Origin: Moduliflexus sp964602655 | GTDB taxonomy: Bacteria; Moduliflexota; Moduliflexia; Moduliflexales; Moduliflexaceae | Direction of reading: 5' to 3' | NCBI GenBank assembly: GCA_964602655.1 | Contig: CAZRSF010000110.1 | Coordinates: forward strand, 1-13,320 | Length of the DNA stretch: 13,320 nucleotides | Part shown: one piece after another, positions 6,060-13,306 of the stretch | Position numbering within the stretch: the stretch's first letter is position 1 | How the letters are laid out: each line of letters begins with the position of its first letter | Program-made: the position numbers and the translations under genes | The notes under the pieces: model-generated | What the model saw: the letters and a program-made list of their open reading frames with translations, nothing else | Databases searched by the model: none | Told to the model about the DNA's origin: nothing

Positions 6060-6704
6060 ATGTCGAACGAATTGATCGAATCAGGAAGCGGCACGACAGA
6101 AGAACGCATTTTAGACGCCGCAATGCAGGTGTTTGCCGAAGTCGGCTTCGACGGGGCGCGGGTGGACGAAATCGCGCGCCGCGCTAACGCGAACAAAGCC
6201 GCGATTTATTACCATATCGGCGACAAAGAGGCGGTTTATACCGTTGTGTTGCAGCGCGTGTTCACCGGATTTGTCCGGCATGTCATCGAAACGGTCGAAG
6301 CCGAACGCTCGCCGGAAGAGCGCTTGCGGGCGTATATCCGCACGATTGCGAAGAACATCCGCCAACACCCGTATCTGCCGACGATTATGATGCGAGAATT
6401 CGCGTCCGGGGCCAAACATTTGCCCGGCGCAATCGTGGCGGAAATGACCAGGATGATCGGCCTGCTCGCCAGCATTCTGCATGACGGCGAAGCGCAGGGC
6501 GTTTTCGTGCATGTCACGCCGCTGCTGATCCATATTCTATTGGTCGGCGGCCATGTGTTTTCCAATTCGATTGACCTGATTATGCTCAAGCATCAGCAGG
6601 TGATTCCGCCGCAATTGCTCGCCGCGCATCAGCATTTTCCCGAAACATTCCCGCAAGAAATCGAAGAAACCATCCTTCGCGCGGTCAAAAAAGCATCCGC
6701 ATAA
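6060..6704 (+). CDS. TetR/AcrR-family transcriptional regulator
   Basis: The 214-aa protein begins with a helix TTEERILDAAMQVFAEVGFD and a helix-turn-helix at about residues 34-53 (VDEIARRANANKAAIYYHIG), the standard TetR DNA-binding domain. A larger helical ligand-binding and dimerisation domain follows. ATG 6060 is preferred. A TTG at 6006 would add 18 residues with no family support. No strong ribosome-binding site is seen at either. It is followed by a terminator-like repeat at 6775-6808, so it is probably a single-gene unit. Its ligand is unknown. The nearby uronate genes and the dyad before kduD are possible targets. Confidence 0.85.
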   Translation: MSNELIESGSGTTEERILDAAMQVFAEVGFDGARVDEIARRANANKAAIYYHIGDKEAVYTVVLQRVFTGFVRHVIETVEAERSPEERLRAYIRTIAKNIRQHPYLPTIMMREFASGAKHLPGAIVAEMTRMIGLLASILHDGEAQGVFVHVTPLLIHILLVGGHVFSNSIDLIMLKHQQVIPPQLLAAHQHFPETFPQEIEETILRAVKKASA

Positions 6705-6774
6705 ATCCCTTTTCGTTCCGCTCTGCAAAAAGACGTTTCTTGATACGAAATCTATCATAAGCGTTGCGCGATAT

Positions 6775-6808
6775 CCCTGACAGGGTTCGAAGCCCTGCCA
6801 GGGTTTTT
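6775..6808 (+). terminator. Palindromic repeat acting as likely terminator after the TetR gene
   Basis: CCCTGACAGGG, a 7-base loop, then CCCTGCCAGGG and five Ts. The two 11-mers can pair with one mismatch. The same repeat family occurs at 8666-8698 and at the window end (13307-13320), so this is a dispersed element that also has terminator form. Confidence 0.6.
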
Positions 6809-6849
6809 CGCCTGATGAGAACGCATTCTAAAAATTTTAGATTTTTTTC

Positions 6850-6913
6850 TTGACAAACATGTTTTCGTTTTGCGATATGAAACATCATTCCGCATTAAGA
6901 AACATTATCATTC
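6850..6913 (+). promoter_or_regulatory. Promoter and possible operator of the IclR-family gene
   Basis: A perfect -35 box TTGACA lies at 6850-6855 in an AT-rich stretch. The -10 is unclear: CGATAT at 17-base spacing or TATGAA slightly further down. Two GAAACAT half-sites start at 6879 and 6899, exactly 20 bases apart, each followed by an (A/T)TC-rich end. The same 20-base spacing of GAAAC is found upstream of dctP (9617 and 9637). Confidence 0.45.
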
Positions 6914-6931
6914 AAAAGGCTGTGAAATTCA

Positions 6932-7741
6932 ATGGACATCATAACGCCAGCGCAACGCGTCAAACCGAAAAATCTGATTCAGACCATCGAGCGCGTCACC
7001 GCGATTCTCGATATGTTAGCGCAAACGTCGAAAGGCGTGAACTTGGGAGACATTGCGGCAGCGGTTGATCTGCCGAAAGGGACAACGCATCGCCTCCTCT
7101 CCTCGCTCATGTATTTCGATTTTATCCGTCAGGACGACGAATCGCGCAAATATTCGTTAGGTTTCAAACTCGCCGAACTCGGCGGCATTTTGCTGGAACA
7201 GATCGACCTGCGGCGCGAGGCCGAACCATTTTTGCATGCCCTGTCCAATCGCGTGGGGGAAACGGTCTATTTAGTGATTCTCGACGGCGTCGAAGTGGTC
7301 TATATCGAAAAAATCGAGCCTGAAGATTCTTCGATAGTGTTACGCGCCACTTCGAAAGTCGGACAGCGCAACGCCGTGAACAGTTGCTCGCTTGGCAAAG
7401 TGTTGTTAGCGCACTTATCAGAACAAGAATTAGAAAGTCTCTTGAAAAAAATTCCCTTCGTTCGCAAAACCGCGAATACGATTACCAATCCCAATCAACT
7501 CAAAGAACACCTCCAGAGCGTTCGAGCGCAGGGATATGCGATTGACGACGAAGAGAGCGAAGAAGGCATTCGGTGTGTCGCCGCGCCGGTGTTTAACGAC
7601 CGTAAAACGGCGGTCGCGGCCATCAGTATCTCTGGCGCGGCGATCCGCATGACGCGTCAAAAAATCGAAGAGACGCTGAAAGACGAGGTCATGCAGACCG
7701 CGCTGCAAATTTCGCATAAATTAGGATTTCGTGAACGATAA
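6932..7741 (+). CDS. IclR-family regulator, KdgR-like
   Basis: The 269-aa protein has an N-terminal winged helix-turn-helix (residues about 15-80: IERVTAILDML, IAAAVDLPKGTTHRLL, YSLG) and a C-terminal IclR effector domain (85-265). Typical marks are LGKVLLA at 154-160 and GYAIDDEESEEGIRCVAAPV at 201-220. KdgR, which controls pectin and KDG catabolism in enterobacteria, belongs to this family. Immediate linkage to kduI and kduD supports the same role. It precedes kduI by 82 bases containing one perfect palindrome. The ATG has only a weak AAGG upstream. It could be autoregulated through the GAAACAT sites before it. Confidence 0.88.
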   Translation: MDIITPAQRVKPKNLIQTIERVTAILDMLAQTSKGVNLGDIAAAVDLPKGTTHRLLSSLMYFDFIRQDDESRKYSLGFKLAELGGILLEQIDLRREAEPFLHALSNRVGETVYLVILDGVEVVYIEKIEPEDSSIVLRATSKVGQRNAVNSCSLGKVLLAHLSEQELESLLKKIPFVRKTANTITNPNQLKEHLQSVRAQGYAIDDEESEEGIRCVAAPVFNDRKTAVAAISISGAAIRMTRQKIEETLKDEVMQTALQISHKLGFRER

Positions 7742-7765
7742 ACATCAGGAATATAAATAACGATC

Positions 7766-7795
7766 CGTAGGGGCGTTCAATTGAACGCCCCTACG
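7766..7795. repeat. Perfect 30-base palindrome
   Basis: Arms begin CGTAGGGGCG and meet at CAATTG, giving 15 bp of perfect inverted symmetry. It resembles dispersed intergenic palindromes found in many genomes. No U-tract follows on the plus strand. It sits between the IclR gene and kduI and could attenuate or stabilise a shared transcript. Confidence 0.75.
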
Positions 7796-7823
7796 AAATA
7801 ACCTCAGCAAGGAGGAACATCTC

Positions 7824-8654
7824 ATGGACGTTCGGTATCCGATTCACCCGGAAGATATTAAAATGTACACAACCGAAGAACTTCGACAGGAATGTTTGAT
7901 TGACCCTGTCTTCGAAGCCGGAAATATCTGTTCGGTCTATAGTCATATTGATCGCATTATGGTCTTAGGCGTCTGCCCGACCTCGTCGGCGCTCGCGCTG
8001 GAAGGCGGCAAAGAATTGGGCAGCGAATATTTTCTCGAACGCCGCGAAATCGGCATTATCAACGTCGGCGCCGCCGGAACGGTCACGGTGGACGGCACGG
8101 CGTATGCCTTGAATACGCAAGATGCGCTGTATATCGGCAAAGGCGCAAAAGAGGTCTCATTCGCCAGCGCCAACGCTAACCAGCCTGCCAAATTCTACTG
8201 CAACAGCGCCCCGGCGCATCACGCCTACCCGACCACGCATATCACGATTGATAAGGCGAAACAGGTCAAAATGGGCTCGCGCAAAGAATCGAATCAGCGC
8301 ATCATTTATCAATACGTGCATCCCGCCGTGCTGCAAAGCTGCCAGTTGGTCATGGGCTTGACCATTCTTGAGCCGGAAAATGTCTGGAATACCATGCCAT
8401 GCCATACGCATGAACGCCGCATGGAAGTCTATTTTTATTTCAATTTGCCGGACGACGCCGTCGTGTTCCATCTGATGGGCGAACCGTCGGAAACGCGCCA
8501 TATCGTCGTGCGTAACGAACAGGCCGTGATTTCGCCGAGTTACTCCATTCACTCCGGCGTTGGCACGACGAATTACACCTTCATCTGGGGCATGGTCGGC
8601 GAAAATCAGACCTTTACCGATATGGATGCCGTGCCAATGAAAGCATTGATGTAG
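7824..8654 (+). CDS. kduI: 4-deoxy-L-threo-5-hexosulose-uronate ketol-isomerase
   Basis: KduI (EC 5.3.1.17) isomerises 5-keto-4-deoxyuronate to 2,5-diketo-3-deoxygluconate in the cytoplasmic pectin pathway. The 276-aa length and end-to-end motifs fit: MDVRYPIHPED, LGVCPT, FLERREIGIINVG, KGAKEV. The expected zinc ligands are visible as H194 and H196 (in CHTHERRMEVYFYF), E201 and H243 (in SYSIHSGVG). AAGGAGGA at 7809-7816 gives an ideal ribosome-binding site 7 bases before the ATG. It lies between the IclR gene and kduD. Confidence 0.96.
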   Translation: MDVRYPIHPEDIKMYTTEELRQECLIDPVFEAGNICSVYSHIDRIMVLGVCPTSSALALEGGKELGSEYFLERREIGIINVGAAGTVTVDGTAYALNTQDALYIGKGAKEVSFASANANQPAKFYCNSAPAHHAYPTTHITIDKAKQVKMGSRKESNQRIIYQYVHPAVLQSCQLVMGLTILEPENVWNTMPCHTHERRMEVYFYFNLPDDAVVFHLMGEPSETRHIVVRNEQAVISPSYSIHSGVGTTNYTFIWGMVGENQTFTDMDAVPMKALM

Positions 8655-8665
8655 TTTCGCGATAT

Positions 8666-8698
8666 AACCCTGCCAGGGTTTGAAGCCCTGGCAGGGTT
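8666..8698. repeat. Dispersed palindrome, CCCTGCCAGGG family
   Basis: CCCTGCCAGGG, a 7-base loop and CCCTGGCAGGG form a perfect 11-bp stem, flanked by AA and TT. It is the same family as 6775-6808 and 13307-13320. Here no T-tract follows, so termination after kduI is uncertain. Confidence 0.75.
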
Positions 8699-8725
8699 GG
8701 ATATGATCAATTAATGTATGCGTTA

Positions 8726-8773
8726 TTCTGCGCAAGATACTTTACAATAGGGCGTTTTGCGCAGAAAAACGCC
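8726..8773 (+). promoter_or_regulatory. kduD promoter region with inverted repeats
   Basis: TTCTGCGCAA (8726-8735) and TTGCGCAGAA (8757-8766) are perfect inverse copies with centres 31 bp apart, about three helical turns. Between them lies a -10-like TACAAT (8743-8748), with no good -35. The right arm also overlaps a second hairpin, GGCGTTTT/AAAACGCC (8751-8758/8766-8773), just before the kduD start. This could be an operator pair or alternative RNA hairpins. Confidence 0.45.
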
Positions 8774-8783
8774 GCAAAAGAAT

Positions 8784-9548
8784 ATGATTTTAGATAATTT
8801 TAAATTAAATGGCAAAGTGGCAATCGTGACCGGCGGAAGCACGGGATTGGGCGAAGGCATCGCCATCGGATTGGCGGAAGCCGGCGCAGATATTGTCGCC
8901 GTAGATTATGTCGGCGGCCCGTATAACGCCAAAAGCATCATCGAAGGGATGGGGCGGAAATATCTTGAAATTCAGGCGAATTTGGCGACGATTGCGCCGA
9001 TTCAGGGGATTGTTGACCAGACGGTCGCCACGTTCGGCAGGGTTGATATTCTCGTGAATAACGCCGGAATCATCCGCCGCGCCGACGCCATCGAGTTTTC
9101 CGAAAAAGATTGGGACGATGTTATGAATATCAACGTCAAAACCGTCTTTTTCTTCAGCCAGGCCGTCGCCAAGCAATACATCAAACAGGGAACGGGCGGC
9201 AAAATTATCAATATTGCCTCGATGTTATCATTCCAGGGCGGCATCCGCGTCCCATCCTACACCGCCAGCAAAAGCGGCGTCATGGGCATTACGCGCTTGA
9301 TGGCGAACGAATGGGCGAAGCATAACATCAATGTGAATGCGATTGCGCCGGGCTATATGGCAACAAATAACACCGCGCAATTGCGTTCGGACGAAAACCG
9401 CAGCCAGGAAATTTTAGGCCGCATTCCGGCAGGCCGCTGGGGTACGCCCGACGATGTGCGCGGTCCGGCGGTCTTTCTTGCTTCGGACGCAGCGAACTAC
9501 ATCAATGGTTATACCGTTGCTGTTGACGGTGGTTGGTTAGCGCGGTAA
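8784..9548 (+). CDS. kduD: 2-dehydro-3-deoxy-D-gluconate 5-dehydrogenase
   Basis: KduD (EC 1.1.1.127) is a short-chain dehydrogenase that reduces 2,5-diketo-3-deoxygluconate to KDG with NAD(P)H, the step after KduI. From ATG 8784 it is 254 aa, close to the 253 aa of E. coli KduD. The cofactor loop TGGSTGLGEG is at 16-25, NNAG at 92-95, and the catalytic triad is S146, Y159 and K163 (SYTASK). It ends in the classical VDGGW. A TTG at 8757 would add nine residues overlapping the hairpin and is unlikely. The ribosome-binding site is weak (AAAGA). Confidence 0.95.
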   Translation: MILDNFKLNGKVAIVTGGSTGLGEGIAIGLAEAGADIVAVDYVGGPYNAKSIIEGMGRKYLEIQANLATIAPIQGIVDQTVATFGRVDILVNNAGIIRRADAIEFSEKDWDDVMNINVKTVFFFSQAVAKQYIKQGTGGKIINIASMLSFQGGIRVPSYTASKSGVMGITRLMANEWAKHNINVNAIAPGYMATNNTAQLRSDENRSQEILGRIPAGRWGTPDDVRGPAVFLASDAANYINGYTVAVDGGWLAR

Positions 9549-9550
9549 GA

Positions 9551-9597
9551 GGAGTGCAAGCTTTAGCTTGCCCCTGGCAAACTGAAGTTTGTACTCC
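9551..9597. repeat. Wobble-rich inverted repeat after kduD
   Basis: Arms at 9551-9572 and 9576-9597 pair over 22 positions, the four exceptions being transition-type positions of which at least some become G-U pairs in RNA. Each arm is itself a small palindrome (GCAAGCTTTAGCTTGC and CAAACTGAAGTTTG). It looks like a dispersed intergenic element. It may stabilise the upstream mRNA end. Confidence 0.7.
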
Positions 9598-9615
9598 TTG
9601 TTTGTAGGCAATTAG

Positions 9616-9652
9616 CGAAACGGCGTTTCGTATAAAGAAACATATTTGTTTC
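9616..9652 (+). promoter_or_regulatory. TRAP operon promoter with two GAAAC palindromes
   Basis: CGAAACGGCGTTTCG (9616-9630) is a perfect palindrome, and GAAACATATTTGTTTC (9637-9652) has perfect 6-bp arms. Their centres are 21.5 bp apart, two helical turns. TATAAA (9631-9636), a good -10 candidate, sits exactly between them. No clear -35 is seen. The arrangement is what one expects of a repressed promoter. The GAAAC spacing of 20 bases matches the IclR-gene promoter, pointing to the KdgR-like protein as the binder. Confidence 0.55.
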
Positions 9653-9660
9653 AAGCAGGC

Positions 9661-9744
9661 ATCAGAGCCAGCGCGGCTCGTCCTCCTCAGCGAAACAGAC
9701 ATGACGCTGAAAATGGCTCTGGATCAGGACTCAGGAGGTCGAGC
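9661..9744 (+). ncRNA. Candidate structured 5' leader of the TRAP operon
   Basis: Structure A has CAGAGCCA (9663-9670) pairing with TGGCTCTG (9714-9721), enclosing TCAGCG/CGCTGA (9687-9692/9705-9710). Structure B has GCTCG plus CCTCCT (9676-9680, 9682-9687) pairing with AGGAGG plus CGAGC (9733-9738, 9740-9744) across one T-T mismatch. B crosses A's outer stem and shares a base with its inner stem, so they are mostly exclusive or form a pseudoknot. No known riboswitch class is recognised. Confidence 0.35.
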
Positions 9745-9840
9745 ATCGAACGTTCATCAGTAGTATATCGGCACATCGGTCAGAAGTTGCGGAGAAAAAT
9801 CATCTTCGCGTTCTGCCCCAAATCAATGGAGGACAATGGT

Positions 9841-10833
9841 ATGAAAGTCAAATTCATGTTGGCAAGTCTTATCATGATGGCAATGCTGATGGGAATGAGT
9901 TCCTCGACAATGGCGGCGATGGAGTTGAAGTTAGGTCATTACGGCGCGGAATCGCATCCGTCGCAGGCGGCAGCGCTCATGTTTGCCAAAGGGGTGGAAG
10001 AACGGACGAAAGGCGAAATCACAGTGGCAGTATTCCCGAATAACGCGCTCGGCGCTCCGCCGGAAGTGTTGGAACAGGTCGTGCTTGGCGTGACGGATAT
10101 GGCGCTGCCGACGCAAGGACAGTTAGATAAATACGCCAAACCGTTTGCCGCCGTTATGATGCCGTTTTTATTCGACGACTACGATCATGTCTATCGTGTG
10201 TTGGATGGTCCGTTTGCCGAATGGGTCGCGCCGATGCTGGAAAAGGAAAAGCTGGTCTATCTTTCCAGTTGGGAATGGGGCTTCCGCAACGTGACGAATA
10301 ACATGAAACCGGTGAAAACGCCTGAAGATTTGAAAGGGCTGAAACTCCGCGTTCCGCCGGAAATGCAGTTGCAAGCCACGTTCGAAGCGTGCGGCACGGT
10401 CGTGACGAAAATCGCGTTCCCGGAATTGTACATGGCGTTGAAGCAGAATGTCGTGGACGGCCAGGAAAACCCGATTTCCGTTATCCATTCGAACAAGCTG
10501 TACGAAGCGCAGAAATACCTCTCCATCACGAAACATTCGTACAATTCGATGGTGCATGTCATCGGCAAACCGACCTGGGATAAATTGACGCCGGAACAAC
10601 AGCAAATCATCAAAGAAGAAAGCGAAAAAGCCCGCGACTTCTTCCGCAAAACTGTGCGGGAACAAGAAGCGTCGCAATTAGAAGAACTGAAAAAACTCGG
10701 CATGGAAGTAAATACGGACGTGGACATCGCCGCCTTCCGCAAAGCGATGGAACCGGCCTACAAGAAGATCGAAGAGTATGCTGGCGCGGAAAACGTGAAA
10801 AAATTCATGGAATTGGTTGAAGCTGCCAAATAA
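9841..10833 (+). CDS. dctP: TRAP transporter substrate-binding protein, DctP family
   Basis: This periplasmic protein binds an organic acid, here probably a hexuronate or an unsaturated uronide, and delivers it to the DctMQ permease. It is 330 aa with a signal peptide at residues 1 to about 25 (basic start, hydrophobic core, SSTMA). Family marks include LKLGHYGAESHP, GFRNVTNN, LKGLKLRVP with the conserved carboxylate-binding Arg at 170, and the QNVVDGQENP segment at 202-211. GGAGGA (9828-9833) sits 7 bases before ATG 9841. The frame stays open upstream to a TTG at 9646, but that extension has no signal-like features and overlaps the promoter palindrome. It follows kduD after a 292-base regulatory gap. 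Confidence 0.93.
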   Translation: MKVKFMLASLIMMAMLMGMSSSTMAAMELKLGHYGAESHPSQAAALMFAKGVEERTKGEITVAVFPNNALGAPPEVLEQVVLGVTDMALPTQGQLDKYAKPFAAVMMPFLFDDYDHVYRVLDGPFAEWVAPMLEKEKLVYLSSWEWGFRNVTNNMKPVKTPEDLKGLKLRVPPEMQLQATFEACGTVVTKIAFPELYMALKQNVVDGQENPISVIHSNKLYEAQKYLSITKHSYNSMVHVIGKPTWDKLTPEQQQIIKEESEKARDFFRKTVREQEASQLEELKKLGMEVNTDVDIAAFRKAMEPAYKKIEEYAGAENVKKFMELVEAAK

Positions 10834-10855
10834 GAAGCGTTCCGGTTGGGTAATC

Positions 10856-10902
10856 CGTAGAGACGTTCCGGCGGAACGTCTTTACGCCGGAACGTCTCTA
10901 CG
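10856..10902. repeat. Perfect 18-bp inverted repeat between dctP and dctM
   Basis: Arms at 10856-10873 and 10885-10902 (beginning CGTAGAGACG) pair perfectly around an 11-base loop. The left arm plus loop also forms an inner palindrome, GACGTTCC/GGAACGTC. It lies inside an operon, where a stable hairpin could lower downstream expression relative to the abundant binding protein. Confidence 0.75.
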
Positions 10903-10945
10903 TTGATAACGAATCGTCTTGACGCCATCGTCATAGGGGGCGAAG

Positions 10946-12232
10946 ATGCTCACGCTGATTATTTTTGCAATCTTATTTGCGTTCATGTTTTTGGGCGTGC
11001 CGGTCGCGGTGTGCATGGGTCTGACGACGGTCGTCATGTTTATCGCGTTAGGTCAGGGATTCGTGCTGCCGATGGTGGCGCAGCGGATGTATGCGTCCAC
11101 GACCTCGTTTACGCTGCTGGCGATTCCGTTTTTTATTTTAGCCGGAAATCTCATGAATACCGGCGGGATTACGATGCGGCTGTTTCGGTTGGCGTCAGCG
11201 CTGGTCGGTCGCATACAGGGCGGACTCGGCCACGCAAACATTTTAGGGAGCATGATTTTCGCTGGAATGTCAGGCTCGGCGGTGGCTGATGCGGCGGGCT
11301 TAGGATTGATTGAAATCGAGGCGATGGATCGCGCCGGATATGACCGGAAATTCAGCGCCGCCGTGACGGCAGCTTCCTCCACTATTGGTCCGATTATTCC
11401 TCCCAGCATTCCATTCGTCATTTACGGTAGCTTGACCGGCGTGTCAGTCGGAAAGCTCTTTTTAGCAGGCTTTACCCCCGGCGTCGCGATGGGAATCGGC
11501 ATGATGATCGCCGTCTATTTTGTCGCCAAGCGCCGCAATTATCCGAAAGAAGCCCCTATCACGCTCAAGGAATTCGGCGTCATCGTCAAAGAGGCATTCC
11601 TCCCGCTGCTCACGCCAGTCATCATTATCGGCGGCATTTTAAGCGGCATGTTTACGCCGACCGAAGCCTCGGTCGTCGCAGCCGTGTACGCCCTGATACT
11701 TGGGCTGTTCGTCTATCGGGAATATACGTTCAAGGATTTGCCGAAAATCTTCTGGGAAACGTTGCAGCATACGATCCGCGTGATGTTTATCATTGCGGCC
11801 TCCGGGTTTTTCGGATGGTTCATGATTCATCAGCGCGTGCCGGAACAGGTAATTCGCGGCTTGTCGGCGCTCGCCTCGTCCGATTGGTCGCTGCTGCTGA
11901 TTATCATCGTGATTCTGACGATCCTCGGCTGCTTTCTGGAAGGGATCACGATCTTTTTGATTACCGTGCCGGTCTTTATGCCGCTGCTCAATCAATACGG
12001 CGTTGATCCGCTGCACTTCGGCGTCATCATCACGCTCTGCACGATGGTTGCGCTGCTGACGCCGCCGGTCGGCATGAGCCTGTACGCCGTGATCAGCATC
12101 AGCGGCGTGCCGATGGGGCCGCTCTGCAAAGAAATCTGGCCGTATCTTGCCGCCGTGTTTGCGGTGATTCTGCTGGTCACGTTTTTTCCGCAGTTCAGCC
12201 TGTGGCTGCCGAATCTTGTGATGGGCAAATAG
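10946..12232 (+). CDS. dctM: TRAP transporter large permease subunit, DctM family
   Basis: This 428-aa inner-membrane protein forms the Na+-coupled transport channel of a TRAP system. Many hydrophobic helices are present. Hallmarks are IPFFILAGNLMNTGGI (60-75), GSMIFAGMSGSAVADAAGLG (101-120), SSTIGPIIPPSIPFVIYG (144-161), GMFTPTEASVVAAVYAL (234-250) and TPPVGMSLY near the end. AGGGGG (10935-10940) precedes the ATG by 5 bases. The next gene, dctQ, begins 11 bases after its stop, with its ribosome-binding site touching the stop codon. Confidence 0.95.
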   Translation: MLTLIIFAILFAFMFLGVPVAVCMGLTTVVMFIALGQGFVLPMVAQRMYASTTSFTLLAIPFFILAGNLMNTGGITMRLFRLASALVGRIQGGLGHANILGSMIFAGMSGSAVADAAGLGLIEIEAMDRAGYDRKFSAAVTAASSTIGPIIPPSIPFVIYGSLTGVSVGKLFLAGFTPGVAMGIGMMIAVYFVAKRRNYPKEAPITLKEFGVIVKEAFLPLLTPVIIIGGILSGMFTPTEASVVAAVYALILGLFVYREYTFKDLPKIFWETLQHTIRVMFIIAASGFFGWFMIHQRVPEQVIRGLSALASSDWSLLLIIIVILTILGCFLEGITIFLITVPVFMPLLNQYGVDPLHFGVIITLCTMVALLTPPVGMSLYAVISISGVPMGPLCKEIWPYLAAVFAVILLVTFFPQFSLWLPNLVMGK

Positions 12233-12243
12233 GAGATGACATC

Positions 12244-12768
12244 ATGCTTGTAAAACTCGATCATTTCATTGCCGTGTTCACCAAAAGCATTGCCATCGCC
12301 TGTTTTGCCGGCTTGATGATCCTCTTATCGCTTGTCGTCTTTGCTCGATTCGTCCCGGTAATGTCAACCGGCTGGAGCGACGAGGTCATCGAATGGCTGT
12401 TTGCCTGGATGGTCTTTATGGGCGCGGCGCGAATGTGGCGGGACAGCGAGCATTTTCGGATCACGTTTTTAGAAGATCATTTCAAGGGAACTTCGAAAGA
12501 AATCATCGTGAATTCGGTCGTGCAAATCTTGTCGCTCATTTTTTTAGGCGTGATGACCTATTATGGCGGCATGTTGACGCTGCGGGCGCACGATACGTCT
12601 CCTGTGCTTGTGCTGCCGCGTTCGTTGTGGTATCTCTGCGTTCCGCTCTCCGGCGCGATAATGATCGGCTATTCCATTCGGAATTTGCTGCGGAATTTCA
12701 AAAGCGCCCGAATGCCGGGAAGCAGCGCGAAAACGCAAGCAGGACAAAACGAGACGACTGGTTGGTAA
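12244..12768 (+). CDS. dctQ: TRAP transporter small permease subunit, DctQ family
   Basis: This 174-aa inner-membrane protein pairs with DctM. Four hydrophobic segments lie at about residues 17-38, 48-65, 88-110 and 126-147. DEVIEWLFAWMVFMGAARMWRD (46-67) is the typical DctQ signature region around the conserved Glu and Trp. AGGAGA (12231-12236) precedes the ATG by 7 bases. A GTG at 12202 inside dctM is less likely. Placement after dctM is unusual: the common order is P-Q-M. Confidence 0.92.
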   Translation: MLVKLDHFIAVFTKSIAIACFAGLMILLSLVVFARFVPVMSTGWSDEVIEWLFAWMVFMGAARMWRDSEHFRITFLEDHFKGTSKEIIVNSVVQILSLIFLGVMTYYGGMLTLRAHDTSPVLVLPRSLWYLCVPLSGAIMIGYSIRNLLRNFKSARMPGSSAKTQAGQNETTGW

Positions 12769-12835
12769 TCATGAAGCGTAACGATAACTCCTAAGTAACT
12801 GACCTTACGCAGCCCGATCTGACAGGCAACTGTAG

Positions 12836-12926
12836 ATTCCCCTCCTGGGAGGGGTTAGGGGTGGGTTGCTGACGTGGAGTATCGTTGAACGACGAACCCA
12901 CCCCTTGCCCCTCCCAGGAGGGGAAT
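12836..12926. repeat. Long imperfect inverted repeat (MITE-like)
   Basis: Arms at 12836-12867 and 12895-12926 pair at 30 of 32 positions around a 27-base loop, and each arm begins with its own small palindrome (CCCCTCCTGGGAGGGG). In translation the arm gives PTPNPSQEG-type peptides, a frequent sign of this dispersed family being mistaken for genes. It fills most of the gap between dctQ and the cupin gene. Confidence 0.8.
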
Positions 12927-12975
12927 TGTCGGCGACGCTGCATAACATCAGTAAGTAAGAAGGAAAAGAGCAACT

Positions 12976-13299
12976 ATGATTGTTAAATATGATGATATAA
13001 TTGGAAAAGACCTCGGCGGAGGAGTTATCAGAAAAATCCTCGCGTCCGGTGGGAAAATGATGACAGTAGAATTCACGTTTGCCAAAGGCTCGATTGGCGC
13101 GTTGCATTCGCATCCACACGAGCAGGTGGGGTATGTCGCGAAAGGGCGCTTCGAGGCGACGCTTGGCGATCAGAAAACGATGATTCAAGAAGGCGATACG
13201 TATTATGTTGCGCCGAATGTCATGCATGGTGTTGTCGCATTAGAAGATGGCGTGTTGATTGATGTTTTCACCCCTCAACGCGAGGATTTTTTAGGATAA
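12976..13299 (+). CDS. kdgF: KdgF-like cupin, unsaturated uronate ring-opening enzyme
   Basis: KdgF converts 4,5-unsaturated galacturonate, released by pectate or oligogalacturonate lyases, to the linear 5-keto-4-deoxyuronate used by KduI. The 107-aa single cupin fits in size. Likely metal ligands are H44, H46 and Q50 in HSHPHEQVGYVAKG and H84 in NVMHGV. The end DVFTPQRED supplies D96, F98 and R102, with the spacing of the catalytic Asp, Phe and Arg described for KdgF. AAGGA (12960-12964) lies before the ATG. Small cupins are hard to tell apart by sequence, but the uronate context makes KdgF the best call. Confidence 0.8.
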   Translation: MIVKYDDIIGKDLGGGVIRKILASGGKMMTVEFTFAKGSIGALHSHPHEQVGYVAKGRFEATLGDQKTMIQEGDTYYVAPNVMHGVVALEDGVLIDVFTPQREDFLG

Positions 13300-13306
13300 G
13301 GAGAAA

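Noticed and set aside
9646..9840. N-terminal 65-residue extension of DctP from TTG 9646
   Set aside because: It would bury the signal peptide and overlap the promoter palindrome. ATG 9841 has a good ribosome-binding site.
12791..12973. 60-aa minus-strand gene containing PTPNPSQEG
   Set aside because: It is the translation of a long inverted repeat, a known source of spurious gene calls.
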